A stretch of DNA of 64,000 nt from Verrucomicrobiota bacterium (lineage in GTDB: Bacteria > Verrucomicrobiota > Verrucomicrobiia > Verrucomicrobiales > Akkermansiaceae): the NCBI GenBank assembly GCA_004294095.1, contig RDZR01000031.1:1-64000 (forward strand), read 5' to 3'. The position numbers and the translations under genes were made by a program. The stretch's first letter is position 1. The number at the start of each line of letters is the position of its first letter. This document shows positions 46,314 to 54,921 of the stretch, in pieces. Under the pieces are notes generated by a model. It made no database searches, was not told the origin of the DNA, and saw nothing but the letters and a program-made list of their open reading frames with translations.

Positions 46314-46402
46314 GTGAACTTAAGATTCACAACCAATTCACATTTTTGTTTTGTATTCAACAAAAAAAATGTTGCGTTCAGCGCTATTTTGTGAATCGTT
46401 CA
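46314..46402. promoter_or_regulatory. Candidate LacI-type operators between ALDH and regulator genes
   Basis: The divergent promoter region contains GTGAAC-N5-ATTCAC (46314-46330), a further ATTCAC (46336-46341) and TGAATCGTTCA (46392-46402), which ends four bases before the regulator start. The half-site GTGAA/TTCAC is repeated and palindromic, as expected for operators. Similar half-sites occur before the aminotransferase gene. Binding is inferred, not shown. Confidence 0.5.
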
Positions 46403-46406
46403 ATTT

Positions 46407-47456
46407 ATGCCAACGATTAAAGACATCGCTCAAAAAAGCGGCTTTGCCTGCAGCACGGTGTCTTATGCATTGCGAAATCATCCTCGGATTCCGGAGGAGA
46501 CGCGGGTTCATATCAAGGCGGTGGCGGATCAATTGGGTTACCAGCGCGATGCGCATTTGGGCCAATTGATGTCATATTTACAGGGCCGCGGACGCGGACG
46601 AAAAGCCTCGGTGTGCCCGCTGGTCTGGCTCAATTCAACAACGGACCCTTCCCATTGGCAAAAAACCCCATGGGCGAAGGAATTTTACGACAGTGCAGCA
46701 CGGCGAGCAGAGAGCCTTGGCTTTGCCTTGAGTGAATTTTGGGTTTGCGACCGAAAAATCCCCGCCTCTCGTCTCGATGATGTGCTCAAAGCCCGCGGCA
46801 CCAAGGGATTATTGGTGAGCACGCCGTTAGTCGATGAAGAATGGTCGCAATGGATCGATTGGAATTCTTACGCGACTGTGGTCATTGACGATCCTTTTGG
46901 ATTGCCACAATTTGATCGCGTTTATGCGGATTATGCCGCCAATATGCGGGTTGCACTCGAGCAAGTGCGCTCCCGCGGTTATCAGCGCCCGAAGGTTTGG
47001 CTGACGGAGAGAGAGGATTACTGGACCGCCCATGGCTATACTTACGAGTGCTTGAGGCAGAATCGATTGCATCTGGATTTGGATGTCTTGTTACCTGAAT
47101 ATATGAAAGACATCACGGCTGGGAGAGTAAAGGCTTGGATTGAGCGCCATAAGCCGGATGTGGTGATTGCCCCGACTCCTACGGTGGGGTTGCGCATGCG
47201 CGAGCTTGGCTACCGTATGCCCAAAGACATCGGCTACGTTGCGATGTATATGCTCAATGAAGACCACGCCTGGAGCGGCTTCAGTCAACGTCACGTGCAG
47301 CAGTCCGTCATCGCTGTCGATCGAGTAGCTGCCTTGCTCGAGAGCAATACGATCGGCAGGCAGCCATATCCGCAGAAAATTCAAATTGAAGGCGAATGGC
47401 GCGAGGGAACGACACTTCAGGCTCCGGTCTATGAGCCTGTGGATTTTACTCGTTGA
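46407..47456 (+). CDS. LacI-family transcriptional regulator
   Basis: The 349-residue protein has a LacI helix-turn-helix (PTIKDIAQKSGFACSTVSYA, then LRNHPRIPEETRVHIKAVAD) and a periplasmic-binding-like effector domain (KGLLVSTPLVDEEWSQWIDW, DVVIAPTPTVGLRMRELGYR, VAALLESNTIGR). It probably senses a sugar-like or small metabolite ligand. It is divergent from the aldehyde dehydrogenase and followed by the aminotransferase gene 124 bases later. The putative operators lie on both sides, suggesting that it controls itself, the dehydrogenase and the amine operon. Confidence 0.94.
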   Translation: MPTIKDIAQKSGFACSTVSYALRNHPRIPEETRVHIKAVADQLGYQRDAHLGQLMSYLQGRGRGRKASVCPLVWLNSTTDPSHWQKTPWAKEFYDSAARRAESLGFALSEFWVCDRKIPASRLDDVLKARGTKGLLVSTPLVDEEWSQWIDWNSYATVVIDDPFGLPQFDRVYADYAANMRVALEQVRSRGYQRPKVWLTEREDYWTAHGYTYECLRQNRLHLDLDVLLPEYMKDITAGRVKAWIERHKPDVVIAPTPTVGLRMRELGYRMPKDIGYVAMYMLNEDHAWSGFSQRHVQQSVIAVDRVAALLESNTIGRQPYPQKIQIEGEWREGTTLQAPVYEPVDFTR

Positions 47457-47488
47457 AAAATCCCATCAGCGGCCGCCATTTCCACAAG

Positions 47489-47570
47489 GTGAACGTATCG
47501 CTTAAAATTCACGGCAATCATTCACTTGGAAATCGACATGATCACCGCTTCGATTAAATTACTCCAAGTG
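47489..47570 (+). promoter_or_regulatory. Candidate operators and stem-loop upstream of the aminotransferase operon
   Basis: GTGAAC (47489-47494), ATTCAC (47507-47512) and ATTCAC (47520-47525) echo the half-sites of the regulator promoter. They overlap an interrupted stem in which CACTTGGA (47523-47530) pairs with TCCAAGTG (47563-47570) and AATCG with CGATT inside. The region lies 11 to 90 bases upstream of the first start codon. Confidence 0.45.
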
Positions 47571-47580
47571 TCAGCTTGCC

Positions 47581-48939
47581 ATGATAACACCAACAATTCC
47601 GACCATGACCCAGTCCCTCCGCGAAATTGATGCGGCCCATCACATTCATCCATTCACGCACAATGCAGACATGCACCAAACCGGTGCGCACATCATTGCA
47701 AGTGCGAAAGGCTCATACGTGACCGACGATCATGGCGTGCGTTTGCTCGATGGTCTTGCCGGCCTTTGGTGTGTGAATGTTGGCTATGGCCGCCGGGAAA
47801 TCATCGATGCAGTGACTCAGCAGATGGAAAAACTTTGCTTCTATCCATCGTTTTTTAGCTCCACCACAGAACCGACCATTCTCCTCGCAGACAAATTGCA
47901 CCGCCTTGGTTTGCCGCGGCTGACGCATACTTTATTTTCAAATTCAGGATCGGAAGCAAACGATACCGCGATCAAGGTCATTCTCCATTATTGGAATCTG
48001 AAAGGACATCCTCGGAGGACCAAATTCATCAGCCGGACATATTCATACCATGGTGTAACGATGGGAGCAACGAGCCTAACTGGCCTTGTTAGCTGCACCA
48101 AGCCCTTCGGTCTCCCTGCTGCTGGATTCGTGCGCCTGCCCGGCCCGTATCACTACATGTCAAATAGCGAACTCACCCCGGAAGAGTTTGGCAAAAAGTG
48201 CCTCGAAGAAACGGAAACGATCATCCGCTGTGAAGGACCAGATTCGATCGCCGCGCTTTTTGCCGAGCCGATCCAAGGGGCAGGCGGCGTGATCATTCCA
48301 CCTGCTGGCTACCTCAAAGGCCTGCGCGAATTGGCCCGAAAGTATGGCATCCTTTACGTTTCGGACGAAGTCATCACCGCGTTTGGCCGAGTCGGCGCCT
48401 ATTATGCCAGCGATAAATGGGATCTCGATCCCGACCTCGTGATCCTCGCCAAGGGAATCACCAGCGGCTACATCCCGCTCGCGGCCACGCGTGTCAGCTC
48501 GGAAATTGCGGAGACGCTGAACTCCGGCGGCTACTACGCCAATGGTCATACTTACAGCGGCCATCCCGTCGCCTGCGCTGCGGCACTTGCCAACATCGCA
48601 TTGATCGAAAAAGAAAATCTCGTCGATTATGTGGCCAATGACATCGGGGTTTATTTTGAGAAAAAATTCTTAGAATTTAACAATCATCCAGCCGTCGGGG
48701 AAGCTCGCTGCCATAAAATGATGGGTGCGATGGAGTTGCTGCGCCACGGCGAAAAAGTCACTGATCCAATGATCGGACTTGGCCCGAAGGCCGCCGCCAT
48801 CGTCCGCAAGCACGGCGCGATTGTCCGTGGATTGGCCAACCTGATCGCAATTTCTCCCTGCCTAAATATCACTCATGCCGAGGTGGACGAACTCTTCGCC
48901 AGCGTCAAAGCCGGGCTCGATGAATTCGCATCCATCTAA
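47581..48939 (+). CDS. Class III omega-aminotransferase (pyruvate-linked?)
   Basis: The 452-residue PLP enzyme matches the class III transaminases: HIHPFTHNADMHQTGAHIIA, FSNSGSEANDTAIKVILHYW, SRTYSYHGVTMGATSLTGL, ALFAEPIQGAGGVIIPPAGY, LYVSDEVITAFGRVGAYYAS and LVILAKGITSGYIPLAATR (Lys that binds PLP). It belongs with the omega-amine/taurine/beta-alanine-pyruvate group. Alanine dehydrogenase lies just downstream, which would recycle the alanine made from pyruvate. ATG 47605 is an alternative start. The stop lies inside TCTAACA. Confidence 0.92.
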   Translation: MITPTIPTMTQSLREIDAAHHIHPFTHNADMHQTGAHIIASAKGSYVTDDHGVRLLDGLAGLWCVNVGYGRREIIDAVTQQMEKLCFYPSFFSSTTEPTILLADKLHRLGLPRLTHTLFSNSGSEANDTAIKVILHYWNLKGHPRRTKFISRTYSYHGVTMGATSLTGLVSCTKPFGLPAAGFVRLPGPYHYMSNSELTPEEFGKKCLEETETIIRCEGPDSIAALFAEPIQGAGGVIIPPAGYLKGLRELARKYGILYVSDEVITAFGRVGAYYASDKWDLDPDLVILAKGITSGYIPLAATRVSSEIAETLNSGGYYANGHTYSGHPVACAAALANIALIEKENLVDYVANDIGVYFEKKFLEFNNHPAVGEARCHKMMGAMELLRHGEKVTDPMIGLGPKAAAIVRKHGAIVRGLANLIAISPCLNITHAEVDELFASVKAGLDEFASI

Positions 48940-48963
48940 CAGCTGAAGAACTTTTTTGTTAGA
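48935..48963. repeat. Inverted heptamer pair between aminotransferase and ald
   Basis: TCTAACA (48935-48941, containing the stop of the aminotransferase gene) and TGTTAGA (48957-48963) are inverted across 15 bases. They can form a seven-pair stem within the 34-base intergenic space, followed by A residues. It could modulate transcription within the operon. Confidence 0.5.
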
Positions 48964-48973
48964 AAATACGCAT

Positions 48974-50080
48974 ATGATCATCGGAGTCCCGAAAGAAATT
49001 AAGCCACAAGAATATCGCGTGGCACTTGTGCCCGGAGCCGTCGCGCCGCTGGTGAATGATGGGCACCGCGTGATCATCGAGAGAGGTGCCGGTCTTGGTT
49101 CCGGTTTTTCAGATCATGATTATCTAGCAGGTGGTGCCAGCATCGTGGAAACGCATGAAGATGTCTTTGCCGAAGCTGATCTGATCGTGAAGGTCAAGGA
49201 GCCGATCGCATCTGAATACGGGCTTCTTCGCCAAGGACAAATCATTTTCACCTATCTGCATCTCGCAGCCGAGAAGCCACTCACGGAGGCTCTCATCGCC
49301 TCTGGCTGCACCGCCATCGCCTACGAGACGGTGGTGAAAAACGGGCGGCTCCCGCTGTTAGAGCCCATGAGTGAAATCGCTGGTCGCATGTCCTCGATGG
49401 TCGGCGCGCTGGAGCTTTCTAAAAATAACAGCGGCATGGGTAAATTGCTCGGAGGTATCCCAGGAGTATTGCCAGCCAAAGTCACAGTCATCGGCGGCGG
49501 CACTGCTGGTGTGAATGCCGCACGCATCGCCGCTGGGCTCGGTGCCGATGTGACCATTTTGGAAATGGACGTCGATAGGATGCGTTTTCTCGATGCGACG
49601 TTGCCGAAAAATATCAAAACGCTTTTCTCTAACATCGCCAATCTAACAACTCTCCTACCGGATACCGATCTCTTAATCGGCGCCGTGTTAGTGCCGGGTG
49701 CCAAAGCTCCCAAATTGATCACGCGCGAAATGTTAGGCAGCATGAAACAAGGCAGCGTGTTGGTGGACATCGCCATCGACCAAGGCGGCTGCGCGGAAAC
49801 ATCGCGGCCCACGACCCACCAGAATCCAACTTACGTCATCGATGGCATCACGCACTATTGCGTGGCAAATATGCCCGGAGCTTTTGCACAAACGGCGACT
49901 CAAGGCCTCACCAATGTGACCTTTGGCTACTTGCGAAAAATTGCCAATCTGGGAGTCATCAAAGCCGCGCAAGACGATCAAGGACTGCTGCCGGGAATCA
50001 ATGTCATGAATGGAAAATTGCATTGCAGTGCGGTTGCCAGCGCGCTCGATTTGCCATACACTCCATTGACTTTGAACTGA
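48974..50080 (+). CDS. ald: Alanine dehydrogenase
   Basis: The 368-residue enzyme begins MIIGVPKEIKPQEYRVALVP and has HEDVFAEADLIVKVKEP, TYLHLAAEKPLTEALIA, EPMSEIAGRMSSMVGALELS, VTVIGGGTAGVNAARIAAGL (NAD site) and VANMPGAFAQTATQGLTNVT, matching Ald. It deaminates alanine to pyruvate and ammonia with NAD. Next to a pyruvate-dependent transaminase it would regenerate the amino acceptor. It starts 35 bases after the aminotransferase; an in-frame start at 48956 is less likely. Confidence 0.96.
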   Translation: MIIGVPKEIKPQEYRVALVPGAVAPLVNDGHRVIIERGAGLGSGFSDHDYLAGGASIVETHEDVFAEADLIVKVKEPIASEYGLLRQGQIIFTYLHLAAEKPLTEALIASGCTAIAYETVVKNGRLPLLEPMSEIAGRMSSMVGALELSKNNSGMGKLLGGIPGVLPAKVTVIGGGTAGVNAARIAAGLGADVTILEMDVDRMRFLDATLPKNIKTLFSNIANLTTLLPDTDLLIGAVLVPGAKAPKLITREMLGSMKQGSVLVDIAIDQGGCAETSRPTTHQNPTYVIDGITHYCVANMPGAFAQTATQGLTNVTFGYLRKIANLGVIKAAQDDQGLLPGINVMNGKLHCSAVASALDLPYTPLTLN

Positions 50081-50088
50081 TTTAAACG

Positions 50089-50940
50089 ATGCCCGAATGG
50101 CCGAAATACATCGATCCTCGCGATCTCTCATTTGGCGATTCGGTGCCGCATCCGCATCTTCCATCAGGCATTGAACTTTGCCGCATTGAATCGCCGGAAG
50201 ATCCGCTCTTTGAACAAGCCTATCAGTTGTTAGATGACGAGTTTTGCCGTTCTAACGAAATTGAGCCAAGAGGTGTTTTAATCGATCGCCTCAGTTGGCG
50301 GGCAGATCAGGAAAATGAAAATGGCTTCGCCATGGCCTATGAATTGCTGGTGCTAAAAGTCGCCGGAGAAATCGCTGCCGTCCGCGATCACAGCGCGATT
50401 GTTTCGCAATCTGAGGTGACGGTGCACATGTCGCATGTGTTGGTTTTACCAAGCTGGCGGCGGCGCGGATTAGCAACCATTTTAAGAACGCTACCAGTCA
50501 ACTTCGCGCGTCGCGTCGCGGCGATCGCCGGAGTCCCCGATGCTGAGCTGACGCTCTTTTGTGAGATGGATCCCGTCGTTCCTGAGTCGCCATCATTATC
50601 AAATCAAGTGCGCCGAGCTTCTTATGCAAAAGCAGGATTTCTCACTATTCCAGCCGGCCATGGTTATCTCCAGCCAGACTTCCGGCCTACGTCCCTGATT
50701 CATTCTGATCCAGATGGCCCGAAGCCAGTGACGCTGGACATTTTATTCCGCCGCATCGGTCGTGAAAATGAAGTAGAAATATCCAGTTCCGAGCTCATCG
50801 TCCACATCGAGCGGATTTATGAAATGTATCAACGCCACGTTGCGCCTGAACATATGGCCGCATGTCTCGCTTGGCTCGAATCATTCCACACTTTACCTCA
50901 AAAAATCTATCCGTTAGATAAACCCACCTTCGTTTTATGA
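50089..50940 (+). CDS. GNAT-family N-acetyltransferase
   Basis: The 283-residue protein has the acetyl-CoA-binding motif A in SHVLVLPSWRRRGLATILRT (family VxPxxRxxGxG/A), in a GNAT core of about 150 residues, followed by C-terminal extra helices (VHIERIYEMYQRHVAPEHMA). The substrate is not evident. It starts eight bases after ald and overlaps the deacetylase-like gene by ATGA, so an acetylase and an amidohydrolase are translated from one transcript. Together they suggest a protective acetylation step on an amine substrate. Confidence 0.85.
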   Translation: MPEWPKYIDPRDLSFGDSVPHPHLPSGIELCRIESPEDPLFEQAYQLLDDEFCRSNEIEPRGVLIDRLSWRADQENENGFAMAYELLVLKVAGEIAAVRDHSAIVSQSEVTVHMSHVLVLPSWRRRGLATILRTLPVNFARRVAAIAGVPDAELTLFCEMDPVVPESPSLSNQVRRASYAKAGFLTIPAGHGYLQPDFRPTSLIHSDPDGPKPVTLDILFRRIGRENEVEISSSELIVHIERIYEMYQRHVAPEHMAACLAWLESFHTLPQKIYPLDKPTFVL

Positions 50941-51875
50941 TTCCTATTTTCTATCACCCCGGTTACGCGGCACCCATCGGTGACAATCACCGCATGCCCA
51001 TTCGCAAATTCAGATTAGTGGCGGAAATATTGAGAAATGATCCTGCCGCGGATTTTCATACTCCGGAACCGATTTCCCTCGAAGCATTGGCGCGCGTGCA
51101 CACGCCTGAGTATCTCCATGCAGTGGAAACGGGTGAGCCACGCGAGCTTGCGGAAAGCCAGAAATTCCCATGGTCCCCGGAGCTGTTTCCGGCGGTGCGC
51201 CTGACCAATGGCGGACTGCTTGCCGCGGCGAAAAAAGCTCTAACAGACGGCGTTGCCTGTGCATTGGTCAGTGGTTTTCATCACGCTTGCAGCGATCATG
51301 GCGAGGGATTTTGCACCTTCAATGGCTTGGTCGTGACGTTGGATGCGCTGAAAGAAGAGGGACTCATCCAACACGGCGCAGTGTTAGATATGGATTTGCA
51401 TTATGGCAATGGCACCGCCTTGCTCGCTGCGAGTCGGCCGCACATCACCGCGCTCTCGATTTATGGCAATGATTATTGGAAAAATTTTGCCTACCTAGAT
51501 GTGGAAACCATTCGCCACCACGATGGAGAAAATCACTTCTGCACGATTTTACCCAATGGCACCGATGAGCCTGAAATGTTAGAAATTCTCGAACGCGCTT
51601 TGCCCCAGATTTTATCAAGAGGCAAACCAGACTTGATCATCTATCAGGCAGGAGCTGATCCGTATTGGGAAGATCCTTGCTCTCCTCTGAAGCTGGATCA
51701 CCAAGCACTGAAAAATCGCGACCTGCGCGTCTTCCGTTTTTGCAAAGATCACTCGATTCCAGTCGTCTGGGTTTTGGCGGGCGGCTACACCGAAGATGTG
51801 ATGAAAGTCGTCAAAGTCCACGTCAATACCTTCGAGGCCTGCAAGCAAGTTTTTGCACCCATATCTCATGACTGA
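50937..51875 (+). CDS. Histone-deacetylase-superfamily amidohydrolase (acetylpolyamine-type)
   Basis: The 312-residue protein has the zinc-site motifs of the superfamily: GFHHACSDHGEGFCTFNGL (catalytic His pair), VLDMDLHYGNGTALLAASR (Asp and His ligands), IIYQAGADPYWEDPCSPL (Asp ligand) and WVLAGGYTEDVM. Relatives in bacteria deacetylate acetylpolyamines or acylated small amines. The gene overlaps the GNAT gene upstream and the AstD-like dehydrogenase downstream by a few bases, so it belongs to one operon. An acylated amine or amino acid is the expected substrate. Confidence 0.93.
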   Translation: MIPIFYHPGYAAPIGDNHRMPIRKFRLVAEILRNDPAADFHTPEPISLEALARVHTPEYLHAVETGEPRELAESQKFPWSPELFPAVRLTNGGLLAAAKKALTDGVACALVSGFHHACSDHGEGFCTFNGLVVTLDALKEEGLIQHGAVLDMDLHYGNGTALLAASRPHITALSIYGNDYWKNFAYLDVETIRHHDGENHFCTILPNGTDEPEMLEILERALPQILSRGKPDLIIYQAGADPYWEDPCSPLKLDHQALKNRDLRVFRFCKDHSIPVVWVLAGGYTEDVMKVVKVHVNTFEACKQVFAPISHD

Positions 51876-53259
51876 AGCTTGGCAATTCTCCTCTCCCGGA
51901 AATCTCAATCGGCAGCTTGAGCGCATCGAGCCCAGCGCCGTCGAGCCGGCCATCGCCGCCGCAACAGCAGCTTGGCGAGGTTGGGCGAAGCTCGGCCTAA
52001 CAGAACGCATCGATCGGCTCAAAGCAGTCGAGGCTGGATTGCGCGAAATCAGCGAGCAATTGGCCATGGGCATCGCGCTGGAAACTGGTAAGCCACTCAC
52101 CGAATCGCGCGGCGAGCTCGGAGCGGTCTTGGCGAAATTCGCGCTGACCTTTGAAGATGCCGAGCGCTACCTCAGCCGCGAAGCCGCTCTCGGCGGCCCA
52201 TTTCCTGCGGAAGTTCGCCATCTTTCTCGCGGGCCCGCAGTCGTCATTGGTCCGTTCAATTTTCCGCTGCATCTCGCCAATGGCGCGATTTTACCTCACT
52301 TGGTCGCCGGAAATACCGTGATTTTCAAGCCCTCTCCGATTGGCGCGATCGTCGCGAAACATTATGCCGAAGTCTTCGAGCAGCATCTGCCCGCAGGCGT
52401 TTTTCAAGTCGTCCAGGGAGGTGCTGATGAAGGCATGAGCCTGTGCACGGACGATCGAGTGCGCGCGATTTGTTTCACCGGATCGGTAGGAGTCGGGCGT
52501 GCGATCGCCATCGCCGTAGCTGGAGATTTTTCTAAAAACCTCGCCCTAGAAATGGGTGGGAAAAACGCGCTGGTTCTGTTAGCCGACGGGGATTTGCGTG
52601 CTGCTGCAAAGGCCGCGGCCCTCGGTATTTGCGCCACAGCGGGGCAGCGTTGCAACTCGACGAGCCGCGCGATCATTCACGCCAGCCAGTTCGATCGATT
52701 TTGTGAAGCATTGAAAGAAGAGCTCGGCGCGTATCAACCCGGCGATCCCTGCTTGGAGACGACCACGCTGGGCACCTTAGTCAGTGAAGCCGCCCATCAG
52801 CGCTACGCAACTGCCCTGCAAAGTGGCGGCAATTGGTTGGTCGAAGGCGCGGCGATGCCCGAGTGGAATGGCCTCCCTGGCTATTATGTGAAACCAGCCG
52901 CACGAGTTTGGAAAAGTTTCCGCGCCGGTATGCAATGCCCGCACCTTGCTAACGAAATTTTTGCCCCGCTCATCGATGTGTTTCTAGCAGAAAACGACGA
53001 TGAAATCATCGCCTTGCACAATGCCACTCCGTTTGGCCTTACCGCGAGTATTTTCACATCAAGCCGCGCTCGTTTTGAGGAAATCGGCAGCGAGCTGCGA
53101 GTTGGCAACCTTTATGCAAATCTTGCGACCACATTTTCTCCATCCACGCTTCCCTTCGGTGGCCTCGGATTGTCCGGCAATGGCAAACCCACCAGCCGCG
53201 GCTTCATCCGCTTCACCTCCGATGAGCAAGCGGTGCAGTTCGGCAACGACTGCACATGA
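51868..53259 (+). CDS. Aldehyde dehydrogenase, AstD-like
   Basis: The protein (463 residues from ATG 51868) resembles succinylglutamate-semialdehyde dehydrogenase: IGPFNFPLHLANGAILPHLV, ICFTGSVGVGRAIAIAVAGD, ALEMGGKNALVLLADGDLRA (catalytic Glu), ICATAGQRCNSTSRAIIHAS (catalytic Cys) and PFGGLGLSGNGKPTSRGFIR. AstD oxidises an N-acylated amino-aldehyde, so an N-acyl-aminoaldehyde is a likely substrate. It overlaps the amidohydrolase stop (ATGACTGA). The true ast genes astA, astB, astE are not adjacent. A TCTAACA copy follows the stop. Confidence 0.92.
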   Translation: MTEAWQFSSPGNLNRQLERIEPSAVEPAIAAATAAWRGWAKLGLTERIDRLKAVEAGLREISEQLAMGIALETGKPLTESRGELGAVLAKFALTFEDAERYLSREAALGGPFPAEVRHLSRGPAVVIGPFNFPLHLANGAILPHLVAGNTVIFKPSPIGAIVAKHYAEVFEQHLPAGVFQVVQGGADEGMSLCTDDRVRAICFTGSVGVGRAIAIAVAGDFSKNLALEMGGKNALVLLADGDLRAAAKAAALGICATAGQRCNSTSRAIIHASQFDRFCEALKEELGAYQPGDPCLETTTLGTLVSEAAHQRYATALQSGGNWLVEGAAMPEWNGLPGYYVKPAARVWKSFRAGMQCPHLANEIFAPLIDVFLAENDDEIIALHNATPFGLTASIFTSSRARFEEIGSELRVGNLYANLATTFSPSTLPFGGLGLSGNGKPTSRGFIRFTSDEQAVQFGNDCT

Positions 53260-53372
53260 AATCTAACAGTGCACCGCAAAGCTCATCATTCCGAAAACCC
53301 TATCGGCCACCGCATCACGGCAGACGATAGTTGAAAGCTTATGGATCATCAAAAAATCATCATGCACTAAAA

Positions 53373-54092
53373 TCAAGGTTTGAGCGATTTGTTCATCGTG
53401 TCGCACCAGTGTTGGAGGAAAAATTTCTTTTCGGTGTTTAGAAATTTGTCGGAGGTTCCTAGGATGGGGCGAAGGCTGGTTGAGAGTTGCAGAGTGACGA
53501 GGAGAAAAATAATACTCCAGATGACAAGCGGTGCGGTTTGTGTTGCGCCGGTTACGCGAAGTGCGACACGCATGAAACGGAAGGCAAAGATCATTGCGGC
53601 AAGCCAGGATAGCAAAGCAAGTGCGCCGATGAATCCGAACGAGCTTGTTCCCTGAGCGAAGATCCACAAGGCAGGTGCGAAGCCAAGCAGAAGTAGGCCG
53701 GCCATGGCTAACATACCGCTAAGCAAGCCGCCTAAGCGTGCAGCAGATGCATTTGAGCCTGCAAGCGTAGAAAAGATATACAGACTGGGAAAGCAAATGA
53801 GCCCGGCGAAAAGTAGGCCACCGCCCATTTTGATTGGAGCTGCCCACAGTTGATCCTTGTAGGCAAAGGTGCCTAACACAAAACCGAAGACAAGAATGGA
53901 CAACAAAGCGATCAGGCCGAATCGCAGCAGAGTCGGTTTCTCTTCGCAAACTTGATGCCCAGCGAGCTGCGCTGGCCTGCGAAGCAGGATTTCAAATAGT
54001 TCTCGGAGATTGGGGTTTTTTGGAATCGGCACGTATTGCGTGGGATTGAGCGGAGGTGGGGTTGCGTTTGGTTCTGCATGTTCTTGGTTCAT
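53373..54092 (-). CDS. Membrane protein downstream of CreBC (Yip1-like topology)
   Basis: The roughly 239-residue product (from ATG 54092) has a cytoplasmic, Pro-rich N-terminus (NQEHAEPNATPPPLNPTQYV) and about five membrane helices (LIALLSILVFGFVLGTF, GLLFAGLICFPSLYIFS, LGGLLSGMLAMAGLLLLGF and others). The topology resembles Yip1-like proteins, but no diagnostic motif is seen. It overlaps the preceding gene by ATGA and is the last gene of the creBC unit. Its position corresponds to creD in proteobacteria, but the sequence is not CreD. Confidence 0.7.
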   Translation of the reverse strand: MNQEHAEPNATPPPLNPTQYVPIPKNPNLRELFEILLRRPAQLAGHQVCEEKPTLLRFGLIALLSILVFGFVLGTFAYKDQLWAAPIKMGGGLLFAGLICFPSLYIFSTLAGSNASAARLGGLLSGMLAMAGLLLLGFAPALWIFAQGTSSFGFIGALALLSWLAAMIFAFRFMRVALRVTGATQTAPLVIWSIIFLLVTLQLSTSLRPILGTSDKFLNTEKKFFLQHWCDTMNKSLKP

Positions 54093-54850
54093 TGTTTTGC
54101 TTTCTTTATTTGGTTTCTGATATGGAAGAGAAAGATTGGCATGATGATTCCTAACAGGATGAGAAGCACCATCCACATGAGATCGATTTCAGAGATCACG
54201 CGTTCAAAGGATCTCCATACTGCTTCGTAGAAATTTCCCCGCATGGGGTTTTCGCGTAAGAATGCGACCTCAAGACTTGGCGAACCGAAAAATGGCCGCA
54301 AAACCCATGAGAATTGGCAGCCGAGAAACGCGTTGCCCGCGATCCATGCGGTAAGTGTTGCGCGGGAAATCGTGCGGGATTCTGTGTAAGACTCTAGCAA
54401 CTTAGCCAGCTTCACGACTCCCGCCACACCCGCGATGGCGATGAGTGAAACATGAGTTAAAAGATAAGCTGAATGAGAAGTGGTGGCATTTTGTGAATCC
54501 GGTCCTGATATATTTAAGGCGAGAAAAAATGTGACAGGTGCAACTGAAGCGAGGATGAGTCCAGTGATCGCAAAGCCGCTGAGTAGAGCATGAAGAGATT
54601 GTTTAAAACCCAGTCCACTACCGAGCAACAAACCCAGCAAGCCATTCAGAAGGCCGTTGCAGGCAAGGGTAAGTGCGACGAGTAAAGGCATTTTCACTGC
54701 GACGTAACAACCCATCAAAGGCGAGCGCCAGTAGCCCACTGTGAATCCATAAACTCCGAAGCCCGCCGCCGCGATCAAGGCCGTGCGAAGTATCGCAGCG
54801 GTCTTTGGTGCGCGGATGTGTTGGGTGGTAGGGGTAAGGAGGTCTCGCAT
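54089..54850 (-). CDS. Membrane protein downstream of CreC
   Basis: The 253-residue protein has about six membrane helices (ILRTALIAAAGFGVYGFTVG, MPLLVALTLACNGLLNGLLG, LHALLSGFAITGLILASVAP, LLTHVSLIAIAGVAGVVKLA and a C-terminal helix LMWMVLLILLGIIMPIFLF). It shares with the following gene a similar helix arrangement and a W-x-L-R-P-F/I motif, so the two may be distant paralogues. It follows creC by 71 bases. It is probably a membrane target or partner of the CreBC system; function unknown. Confidence 0.75.
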   Translation of the reverse strand: MRDLLTPTTQHIRAPKTAAILRTALIAAAGFGVYGFTVGYWRSPLMGCYVAVKMPLLVALTLACNGLLNGLLGLLLGSGLGFKQSLHALLSGFAITGLILASVAPVTFFLALNISGPDSQNATTSHSAYLLTHVSLIAIAGVAGVVKLAKLLESYTESRTISRATLTAWIAGNAFLGCQFSWVLRPFFGSPSLEVAFLRENPMRGNFYEAVWRSFERVISEIDLMWMVLLILLGIIMPIFLFHIRNQIKKAKQ

Positions 54851-54921
54851 CGGATGCGCATATCAATGCAGCGCGACGAGAGAGTTTTATGAAGTTCGCG
54901 TGAAAATATGGTGAATTCCTC

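Noticed and set aside
44876-53259. Taurine catabolism as the role of the transaminase-Ald cluster
   Set aside because: Taurine-pyruvate transaminase plus Ald fits, but there is no xsc, no sulfoacetaldehyde reductase and no taurine transporter here, and the GNAT, amidohydrolase and AstD-like genes point to acylated amines instead.
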